From: Planctomycetaceae bacterium
GTDB taxonomy: Bacteria > Planctomycetota > Planctomycetia > Pirellulales > Thermoguttaceae
Assembly: GCA_009783865.1 (NCBI GenBank)
Contig: WRCR01000102.1
Span: 1 to 10,733 of the forward strand
Reading direction: 5' to 3'
DNA: 10,733 nucleotides
This document shows positions 1-5,469 of this stretch, piece by piece; position 1 is the stretch's first letter, and each line of letters opens with the position of its first letter. Position numbers and translations under genes: made by a program. The notes beneath the pieces were generated by a model. The model had not been told where the DNA came from and ran no database searches. It was given only the letters and a program-made list of their open reading frames with translations.

Positions 1-378
1 GTACAGTTATAATTTTTGTTGGGCGGTACGGACATTGCGGCGACCGGATGGTAGAAGGGAGCGTGCAGTCCCGCAATGGCTGCAGGGCTAGCGGATCACC
101 TCTGGACTATAAGAGAATGGCTAAAAATGCCCGTCTGTAAATTGGAGTAGACCACAAGGAGAAATTGGTGTGGCCTGATGGAATTCTCTTTCGTCATTCC
201 CGCTAAGGCGGGAATCTAGACGTAAAGTGTTCATGTCCATTCTCTGGCACCCCCGCCTTCGCGGGGGGTGACGGAAAATTTGTCCGCACCAAACCCAAAA
301 ACGCTCTAGTGGTGAGTAGCGGGCGGCGAGTTGCGAGAACGACCCGCAAGTTCCGCTGCGCTACGATTGCAGTACTGT
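1..378. other. Left-edge stretch without a supported gene
   Basis: I see no convincing gene here. A plus-strand reading frame is open from base 3 to the TAA at 138-140, and a minus-strand ATG at 33-35 opens a frame running off the left edge, but both are too short to judge and match no family I recognise. The stretch contains the palindromic element at 192-273 and, at about 319-357, a GC-rich run with short inverted repeats (GCGGG with CCCGC, AGCGG with CCGCT). Because the gene to the right reads leftward, this is its 3' flank. Confidence 0.5.
192..273. repeat. REPIN-like pair of inverted palindromes
   Basis: Two related palindromic units face each other. The left unit has a perfect 8-bp stem, ATTCCCGC at 196-203 with GCGGGAAT at 208-215 around loop TAAG, and outer CGTC (192-195) can also pair with GACG (219-222). 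The right unit pairs 248-256 with 261-270 around loop CTTC, with one bulged G. Read on the opposite strand, the right unit matches the left one: both start CGTCA and share CCCGC, AAGGCGGG and a pyrimidine-AG tail. The outer ends are therefore CGTCA and TGACG, the layout of a REPIN (two inverted REP sequences mobilised by a RAYT transposase). No RAYT gene is in the window. Confidence 0.6.
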
Positions 379-1367
379 TCATTTCACGCTCTCAAGGTAC
401 TGAACAACTGCCGTATATTTGCGCTCTCTTGCAACATCAAGCGGTGTCTTGCCGTTTCCCATTTTTGCATTTACGTCAGCACCTTGGGAAACAAGGTATT
501 TTGCGGTATCTACATATCTGACGACATGCAGCGGTGTGTACCCCATGTTGGTTTTTGCATGTACATCCGCACCTTGGGAAACGAGATATTTCACGATTTC
601 CAATCGGGATTTTCCGCCAATTCCCGAATAGTTTGCTGCGGTACACTTACCGCATCTCCCGATTCGAGAGTCCAAATTCGGGGAATGTTGTCATTGCCGC
701 CGGAAGTAAGAACTTTTTTTCCGTCCGGCGAAAAGACAACAGTTCTGCCCGCCATTCTACCCGAGTTTGTACTCACCGCCCAATTTCGTAATACCTTCCC
801 CGACTCGGCATCCCAAATTCGGACGGTGCAGTCAAAACTTTCTGCGACGATTTTCTTTCCGTCCGGCGAAAAAGCAATAGTCCCTGCTGCGACTGAGTGC
901 CCTTCTAAAGTCCGCAGTATTTCTCCCGTCGCGGCATCCCAAATTTGGACAGAGCCGCCTATCCCCGTAACCACTGTTTTTCCATCCGGCGAAAATACGG
1001 CTCTAAAACTTGAGTGAGGTTTTCCATCCAGTGTATGCAACACTTTTCCCGACTCAACATCCCATATTCGGGCGGTTTGGTCGGCACTCGCCGTAACAAT
1101 CCTCTTTCCATCCGGCGAAAAGGCAACAGACCATATTGCATTTGCATGCCCTTCTAATGTTCGCAGCGTTTTTCCCGACTCGGCATCCCAAATGCGGACG
1201 GTCTTATCACGGCTCGCCGTAACAATCTTCTTTCCATCCGGAGAAAAAGTTGCAGAACAGACCTCTCCTATGTGTCCTTTTAGGTCTATGAACGGTACCT
1301 CGTTTGCCCGTACATATATGGTGCAAAGGAGCGCAAAAGCAACAACTAGGGGAGCGGGGTTTTTCAT
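379..1367 (-). pseudogene. Exported WD40-ankyrin repeat protein, broken by a single-base frameshift
   Basis: The ATG at 1365-1367 follows AAGGA (plus-strand 1374-1378) by 6 nt and starts a signal peptide (hydrophobic residues 5-18). Five WD40 repeats follow at about residues 31-61, 73-103, 115-144, 156-186 and 200-233, each with FSPDGK and ending IWD or IWT. This frame stops at 591 after 258 residues. The adjacent frame continues directly with ankyrin repeats (LEIVKYLVSQGADV, then AKYLVSQGADVNAK and NGKTPLDVA) to a TGA at 379-381. Adding one T to the codon pair GAT-TGG (plus-strand AA at 602-603) joins the frames as AENPDLEIVKYLV, giving 329 residues. WD40 and ankyrin domains bind other proteins; the partner is unknown. 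Earlier in-frame non-ATG starts up to 1583 would put the signal peptide inside the protein, so I reject them. The break may be real decay or an assembly error. Confidence 0.8.
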
Positions 1368-1613
1368 GGCAATTCCTTGGTTAATATGTTCACGCGGCAC
1401 AGCGTCAGCCGCTGTTTCTATTGTGTGGATAGTGTAATATCTTTTGCGCTGAATGCAATACCCGTGAAAATTTTCTGTGCGCAATAAAGAGGCGGGGGCT
1501 TCAGCCCCCCGCAGAATCCCTACCCCAAAATCTGTTTCAAACCCTCTTCCGGTGTTGCTATCGGGGCAATCGAAATTTCTCAACGAGTACCTTCAAAACA
1601 TTAGACGAAATAA
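1368..1613. other. Leader of the WD40 gene and decayed spacer
   Basis: No intact gene is visible. Nearest the WD40 gene is a perfect 6-bp hairpin, ACAGCG (1399-1404) with CGCTGT (1410-1415), which would lie in that gene's leader if transcription starts farther upstream; I found no convincing promoter. A GC-rich hairpin lies at 1492-1512. On the minus strand, 1582 down to 1520 reads as 20 gene-like residues ending TPEEGLKQILG and a TAG, opened by a stop, which may be the tail of a lost gene. The plus strand from about 1583 leads into the thiG remnant through in-frame stops. Confidence 0.4.
1492..1512. repeat. GC-rich hairpin with GGGGGCTTCAGCCCCC core
   Basis: GCGGGGGC (1492-1499) pairs with GCCCCCCGC (1504-1512) around the loop TTCA, with one bulged C. 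On the minus strand the stem is followed by CTCTTTATT, so it could act as a weak terminator for minus-strand transcription ending at the TAG at 1520-1522. It could equally be a dispersed hairpin repeat. A genome-wide count would tell the two apart. Confidence 0.45.
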
Positions 1614-1817
1614 ACGCCGAAAGCGAAGGAACTCGGCATTGACGGAGTATTGTTAAATACCGCCGCTGCCAATGCGAAAGCCCCTGTTTCGATGGCAAAG
1701 GCAATGCGTCTTGCCTGTGAAGCCGGTCGGCTGTCGTATCTATCCGGCAGGATACCGAAAAAACGTTATGCAACGGCGAGCAGTCCAGATGAAGGACGGT
1801 TCAACGGCGGCTCGTAG
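1614..1817 (+). pseudogene. thiG: 3' remnant of thiazole synthase gene thiG
   Basis: This frame encodes about 67 residues that closely match my memory of the C-terminal end of ThiG, the TIM-barrel enzyme that forms the thiazole phosphate moiety of thiamine. The recognisable blocks are ELGIDGVLLNTAAANAKAP, MAKAMRLACEAGRLSYLSG and RIPKKRYATASSPDEG, in the family order, ending at a TAG (1815-1817). An in-frame TAA at 1611-1613 and a TAG shortly before close the frame upstream. The Schiff-base lysine region and the first roughly 190 residues of the usual 250-270 are absent. No other thiamine gene is nearby. The product cannot be active. ThiG identity is firm; whether the parent was native or transferred cannot be told. 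Confidence 0.82.
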
Positions 1818-1878
1818 AACCGCCTGCAACGAAACCCGCTGTGTTAATAAGGCACGCCATCTACAAGCGGAACACAAC
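1818..1878. other. Short spacer between convergent thiG remnant and sialidase
   Basis: The remnant's stop is flanked by overlapping inverted repeats: GGTTC (1798-1802) with GAACC (1817-1821), or GGCGG (1806-1810) with CCGCC (1820-1824). They could form a hairpin downstream of the sialidase on the minus strand, but no T-run follows directly, so a terminator is not supported. Confidence 0.3.
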
Positions 1879-3483
1879 TCAATAAACGAGAACGCCCCAG
1901 CAGCCGAATTTCAACGTTTCGCCTTGCTTCATCTGTTTTTGGTAGAGCGTTGCAATATTACCCGTATAATCGCCGAACAACAAAACTTCCGGAGCGGCGA
2001 CCTTCTCGAAGCCGTTTTTGAGCAGATAATCGACGATATTGTCCTTGTTCCGATTCGGTAACGGCGTGTAGACATAGACGACACCGGGCGTTTTACACGT
2101 AACTGTGTCGGTGTTGCGGATGCTCTTGCTGCGGATGAACTTCTTACCGTCCAGCGCGGGAAGATAGTCCTTCAACAGGTAATTATCCCGGTCACCGAAC
2201 AGTTTGACACCTTTCTTGAACGTGTCGACTTCTGCGTTTTGCAAATCAAATGCCGGAGTGCCGCCCTTCAACAACGGTTTGCCGTCTTGATTCTGATTCG
2301 GCGTAAATATCAGCGGATTCCGCGGCGGAGTAATTGCCGTGGATTTATTGACCAATAACTGCAATGCCGCATCTTTTGATACTATCTTACCGGCAAGAAC
2401 ATCTTCTTCCGTAATTCTTGCAAGCAGAATTTCTTTGTCGCTGTACCTGTTGTAATCATAGATAATATAAATTATGCCGTCCGGCGTTTGGTCTCCGTCA
2501 GGATAAGAAACACCGGTGCGTTCGTCGAGCATTAAACCGCCCTTCCATGTTTTTCCGTCGTCGTCCGAAATGTATGCCTGTAAATGACTTCGCTTCGGCG
2601 TCTTTTCGTCCATAGCACCGTGTTTGACGAAAATCAGATTGCCGGACTTCAATCGCCGCACAAAAAATCTGGATGAAGTATGCGGATAAGCGGGCTTCGC
2701 TTCCGACCATGTTTTGCCGCCGTCCGTTGAAACGGAATCGGACATTCCATTTTTCGTCCGCTGTAAAAGCCAAAACGAACCGTCTTTCTTTTCAATGATG
2801 TTATGTTCGTCAAAGAGGGCGTATTCCCGCGGAACAGTCGAAAGTCCGATTGATTTCCACGTTTTTCCTTTGTCTTCGGAAACTACGAAGTGCGCACCGG
2901 GCTGCAAAGTTCTGTCGGGATGGTCAGGCAGGATATTCCAAACGGAGGCGGGAAGAATGTAGCGTCCCTTAGAATCAACAATCGGTTTGCACATCATGAT
3001 ACCGTCGCAGGCACGCTTCGGTTCTGACCATTGCGGGTTTTCATCATTTCCGTTTGAGGTTTTGATATACCACGTGCCGGAGCGTCCGTCCCAGAAGGTA
3101 TTGCTCTGCGCCCAAAAGAGATAGACATTTCCATCGGGGTCTGTCCACATTGACGGGTCGTAGCACCGAACCGGTCCCGGTACATCGATGGCGAGCAACG
3201 GTTTCGTCCAGGTCTTTCCTTTGTCATTGCTTGAAACGAGAAGTACGTAATTTTCGTTGCCTTCGGTAGTTCCGCCGGTGTACCAGCAAGCCCAGAGCCG
3301 ACCGTTGGGGGCAAGTGTCATACTGGGAATGCCCTGCCAAAGGCGTTTGTCATCACCCCATTCTTCGGGAATGGGTTTCAGAACGACGGGCGGCAACAGC
3401 GAATCGGCGGTATCCTGCGCAGGAACAAATTTCTGCGCCGAAAAGAGAATCAAAAACAGAAGCGGAAGCAATAAGCGTTTCAT
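1879..3483 (-). CDS. Exported BNR-repeat sialidase family protein
   Basis: The 534-residue product starts with a signal peptide (MKRLLLPLLFLILFSA, likely cleaved after VPA near residue 22). The ATG follows AAGG by 6 nt. Residues about 40-365 form the six-bladed sialidase fold. Four Asp-boxes (S-x-D-x-G-x-T-W) lie at residues 85-92, 202-209, 252-259 and 306-313, and conserved blocks include QGIPS (50-54), RCYDPS (106-111), DEHNIIEKKDG (225-235) and VSYPDGDQTPDG. Enzymes of this fold release terminal sialic acids, but many planctomycete members are uncharacterised and may cleave other sugars, so the substrate is open. Residues about 370-534 are an extra domain I cannot name. It acts outside the cytoplasm. 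It is divergent from the metallophosphoesterase gene and has no same-strand partner nearby. Confidence 0.87.
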   Translation of the reverse strand: MKRLLLPLLFLILFSAQKFVPAQDTADSLLPPVVLKPIPEEWGDDKRLWQGIPSMTLAPNGRLWACWYTGGTTEGNENYVLLVSSNDKGKTWTKPLLAIDVPGPVRCYDPSMWTDPDGNVYLFWAQSNTFWDGRSGTWYIKTSNGNDENPQWSEPKRACDGIMMCKPIVDSKGRYILPASVWNILPDHPDRTLQPGAHFVVSEDKGKTWKSIGLSTVPREYALFDEHNIIEKKDGSFWLLQRTKNGMSDSVSTDGGKTWSEAKPAYPHTSSRFFVRRLKSGNLIFVKHGAMDEKTPKRSHLQAYISDDDGKTWKGGLMLDERTGVSYPDGDQTPDGIIYIIYDYNRYSDKEILLARITEEDVLAGKIVSKDAALQLLVNKSTAITPPRNPLIFTPNQNQDGKPLLKGGTPAFDLQNAEVDTFKKGVKLFGDRDNYLLKDYLPALDGKKFIRSKSIRNTDTVTCKTPGVVYVYTPLPNRNKDNIVDYLLKNGFEKVAAPEVLLFGDYTGNIATLYQKQMKQGETLKFGCWGVLVY

Positions 3484-3738
3484 AAATTACCTTGAGTATT
3501 AGAGGGAAAAGGGAAAATTAAAATGAACCGAATTTATTTAATTTTAGTGTTCTTTTCCGAAAAAAACAGGTATAATGGCTTTGCGGACGCTAAACTTCCG
3601 TAATTCCCCCTGTTGTTTTGTAAAAAATTTTCGATAAATTTTTACTTATTACCTTGCAATAACCGATAATGTGATTACACTGTATAAGATATGAAATTGT
3701 TTTCCCGTTTTTAACACCACATCTTTTGAATTTCGGGT
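3484..3738. promoter_or_regulatory. AT-rich divergent intergenic region
   Basis: These 255 bases separate the divergent sialidase and metallophosphoesterase genes and must hold the promoters for both. A perfect TATAAT lies on the plus strand at 3571-3576, but no good -35 hexamer sits 16-18 bases before it. A second AT-rich candidate, TATAAG at 3683-3688, lies closer to the plus-strand gene, also without a matching -35. I see no clear operator repeat and no small gene. Confidence 0.4.
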
Positions 3739-4494
3739 ATGTTCGTGAAACGTGCAGTAATTAGTGATATCCACAGCAATTTAGAAGCGTTTGAAGCCGT
3801 CCTTAAGGACATTGAGTCCCAAGGCATTACGGAGATATTTTGTTTGGGCGACCTCGTCGGCTACGGTCCCAATCCGGTAGAATGTATCGACATCATGAGA
3901 AAATTAAACGGAGTTTGTCTTCTCGGTAATCACGACCAGGCATCCCTGTTTGACCCGGAAGGATTCAATACCAGCGCAGAGCAGGCAATTTTTTGGACAC
4001 GTGCCCAACTGGAAAACCCCCGCTTGGCAAACGCCAATGAACGTTGGGATTTTCTGAACGAACTGCCGAGAATGTTTCGTGACGACGATTTTCTTTTCGT
4101 TCACGGTTCGCCCCGCAATCCGCTTAATGAATACGTTTTTCAAGACGATATTTACAATGATAGGAAGATGGAACGCCTCTTCGCATTGATTCCTCTGTGT
4201 TGTTTTCAGGGACATACCCATGTTCCGGGAATCTTTACAGAAGACCGCGAGTTTTACAGACCGGACAACTTGACAAACGGCAGGTACACACTCGGAAATT
4301 CCAAGATAATGGTTAATGTCGGTTCTGTCGGGCAGCCGCGGGACGGAGACAACAAGGCGTGTTATGTCGTGATTGAAGACAGAACGATTTCCTACCGAAG
4401 AGTTGCATATCCTTTGGAAAAAACAGTTGAAAAAATCCTCGCCATCGAAAAACTCGACAATTATCTCGGCTTGCGTCTCCGCGACGGAAAATAA
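3739..4494 (+). CDS. Calcineurin-like metallophosphoesterase
   Basis: A 251-residue cytoplasmic protein with all signature motifs of a two-metal phosphoesterase: D10-x-H12 (SDIHSN), GD38 (LGDLVGYGPNP), GN64-H65-D66, H122 (VHGSP) and G158-H-T-H161. This layout resembles the ApaH/YfcE-like group of predicted phosphatases; members hydrolyse phosphomonoesters, phosphodiesters or dinucleoside polyphosphates, and the substrate here cannot be read from sequence. Residues 190-251 form a C-terminal extension with the conserved NVGSVGQPRDGD block. No strong Shine-Dalgarno precedes the ATG; a GTG at 3745-3747 (giving MKRAVISDIHSN) is an equally good start. The gene ends inside a tandem repeat just before the permease gene, so the two are probably cotranscribed. 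Confidence 0.9.
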   Translation: MFVKRAVISDIHSNLEAFEAVLKDIESQGITEIFCLGDLVGYGPNPVECIDIMRKLNGVCLLGNHDQASLFDPEGFNTSAEQAIFWTRAQLENPRLANANERWDFLNELPRMFRDDDFLFVHGSPRNPLNEYVFQDDIYNDRKMERLFALIPLCCFQGHTHVPGIFTEDREFYRPDNLTNGRYTLGNSKIMVNVGSVGQPRDGDNKACYVVIEDRTISYRRVAYPLEKTVEKILAIEKLDNYLGLRLRDGK

Positions 4495-4524
4495 CTGTGA
4501 AAACAAAATAACCGTGAAAACGAA
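4491..4524 (+). repeat. 17-bp tandem duplication at a stop/start junction
   Basis: Two adjoining 17-bp copies, ATAACTGTGAAAACAAA (4491-4507) and ATAACCGTGAAAACGAA (4508-4524), match at 15 of 17 positions. The first copy contains the TAA of the metallophosphoesterase gene (4492-4494); the second contains the GTG taken as the permease start (4514-4516). A GTG also exists in copy one (4497-4499) but is in a different frame, because the unit length is not a multiple of three. Confidence 0.75.
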
Positions 4525-5359
4525 GGATATTATCACCGTTATTGATTCCGGCAGTTCGCTTTATTTCATTGATATTGCCGAACTTCGGCGGCATCGCTAT
4601 CTGCTTGCGCAATTCGTATATCGGGATTTTGTCGTTCATTATAAACAGACGATTCTCGGACCGGTCTGGTGGGTGGCGCAGCCGTTAATGATGACGGCGG
4701 TTTTCGTATTCGTCTTTTCATTTATTGCGAAACTTTCGACTGACCAACTGCCTGCGCCGCTGTTTTACCTTTCCGGCTTGATAATGTGGAATCTCTTCGC
4801 ACAGAATTTTCAACATATATCAAATATATTTCTGGAGAATAAACATGTCTTTCAAAAAGTATATTTTCCGCGGCTGATACCGCCGATTGCCTGCACTTGC
4901 AGTAATATAGTTCGGTTTGTTTTACAGTTTGCCGTTTTCGTGCTGCTGTATCTCATATATTTGATTTGCGGTTATACGATTTGTCCTTCGCCGACGATTT
5001 TGCTTTTGCCGCTGCTGTTGATTTATACTGCTGTGTTAAGTTTCGGTTTCGGAATCTTGACGGCGGCATTAACAGTAAAGTACCGCGACTTGGTTTTGAC
5101 GCTGCCGTTTATTATTCAACTTTGGATGTTTCTTTCAGCGGTGATGCTTCCGCTTTCTGCTGTGCCGGAACGCTGGCAGTTTGTTTTTTCGCTTAATCCG
5201 GTTGTACCGGCGGTGGAAACCTTTCGTTTGATGTGTTTCGGCACCGGCGGTGTTTCGCTGCTTCCGCTTTGTGTTGGAATCGTATTCAACGTTCTCGTTT
5301 TGTTCTTGGGATTGTTCATGTTTGTCAGAACGGAACGAAATTTTACGGATACGATTTGA
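4514..5359 (+). CDS. ABC-2 type polysaccharide/polyol-phosphate export permease
   Basis: From the GTG at 4514 the product is 281 residues, close to the usual 260-280 of this family (Wzm/KpsM/TagG-like). The amphipathic N-terminus leads to the family signature YKQTILGPVWWVAQPL (residues 43-58), followed by about six membrane segments and a typical end, RTERNFTDTI. Such permeases pair with an ATP-binding subunit (Wzt/KpsT/TagH type) to move lipid-linked O-antigen, capsule or teichoic acid chains across the inner membrane. No ATPase, glycosyltransferase or other polysaccharide gene lies in the window, which is unusual. The frame stays open upstream to a TTG at 4373 inside the preceding gene, but that extension has no family resemblance. 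No clear Shine-Dalgarno precedes the GTG, so the exact start is uncertain. Translational coupling to the upstream gene is likely (19 bases apart). Confidence 0.88.
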   Translation: MKTKDIITVIDSGSSLYFIDIAELRRHRYLLAQFVYRDFVVHYKQTILGPVWWVAQPLMMTAVFVFVFSFIAKLSTDQLPAPLFYLSGLIMWNLFAQNFQHISNIFLENKHVFQKVYFPRLIPPIACTCSNIVRFVLQFAVFVLLYLIYLICGYTICPSPTILLLPLLLIYTAVLSFGFGILTAALTVKYRDLVLTLPFIIQLWMFLSAVMLPLSAVPERWQFVFSLNPVVPAVETFRLMCFGTGGVSLLPLCVGIVFNVLVLFLGLFMFVRTERNFTDTI

Positions 5360-5370
5360 TTTTGTATAAT
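5342..5370 (+). promoter_or_regulatory. Predicted sigma-70-like promoter for the VWA-protein gene
   Basis: TTTACG (5342-5347) and a perfect TATAAT (5365-5370) are 17 bases apart, the optimal spacing. The -35 matches TTGACA at 4 of 6 positions. It overlaps the last codons of the permease gene and lies about 100 bases before the GTG of the VWA-protein gene, so that gene and the sulfatase could be transcribed apart from the permease. Confidence 0.5.
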
Positions 5371-5372
5371 TG

Positions 5373-5408
5373 AAAATTGAAACCGCCTGTTGATTTATTC
5401 AATTTTTT
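5373..5408 (+). terminator. AT-rich inverted repeat followed by T-run
   Basis: AAAATTGAA (5373-5381) and TTCAATTTT (5398-5406) form a perfect 9-bp inverted repeat with a 16-base loop, and the right arm runs into six Ts (5403-5408). Its position 14 bases after the permease stop suits a terminator, but the stem is AT-rich and weak, and it would also lie just downstream of the predicted promoter, so attenuation is another reading. Confidence 0.35.
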
Positions 5409-5410
5409 AA

Positions 5411-5459
5411 TATAAAATGCTGTCTCGTTATATTACTTTATCAGTATCAGCATTTTATA
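5411..5459. repeat. Perfect 12-bp inverted repeat before the VWA-protein start
   Basis: TATAAAATGCTG (5411-5422) and CAGCATTTTATA (5448-5459) are exact inverse complements around a 25-base loop. The right arm ends 10 bases before the GTG start at 5470, so an RNA hairpin here would sit against the ribosome-binding region, and as DNA it could serve as an operator. The arms show no mismatch. Confidence 0.6.
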
Positions 5460-5469
5460 ATTATCCAGC

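Noticed and set aside
3..140. Open plus-strand frame entering from the left edge
   Set aside because: Its 45 codons show no recognisable motif, and an open frame of this length is common by chance.
591..640. Programmed -1 frameshift joining the WD40 and ankyrin frames
   Set aside because: No slippery heptamer is in the right phase before the stop and no strong downstream structure was seen, so mutation or error is simpler.
379..675. Ankyrin part as an independent gene starting at 675
   Set aside because: The first roughly 22 residues of that frame are the out-of-frame reading of the WD40 coding sequence, and a one-base correction fuses the two domains naturally.
331..1017. A 228-codon plus-strand open frame, with shorter ones beside it
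   Set aside because: It is antisense to the WD40-ankyrin gene; its regular repeats mirror the WD40 repeats read backwards, and no family is recognisable.
700..1260. Regularly spaced similar blocks resembling a repeat array
   Set aside because: The recurring blocks (such as CCGTCCGGCGAAAA) encode the SPDGK cores of the WD40 repeats; they vary in spacing and sequence and are not a CRISPR.
1672..2061. A 129-codon plus-strand open frame
   Set aside because: It overlaps the thiG remnant in the wrong frame and runs antisense into the sialidase gene; its composition is unlike a protein.
4373..4513. TTG start giving the permease a 47-residue longer N-terminus
   Set aside because: The extension lies inside the metallophosphoesterase gene and does not resemble permease N-termini, whose usual length matches the GTG at 4514.
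3904..4536. A 210-codon minus-strand open frame
   Set aside because: It lies antisense over the metallophosphoesterase gene, whose metal-binding motifs are complete; the minus-strand product shows no domain.
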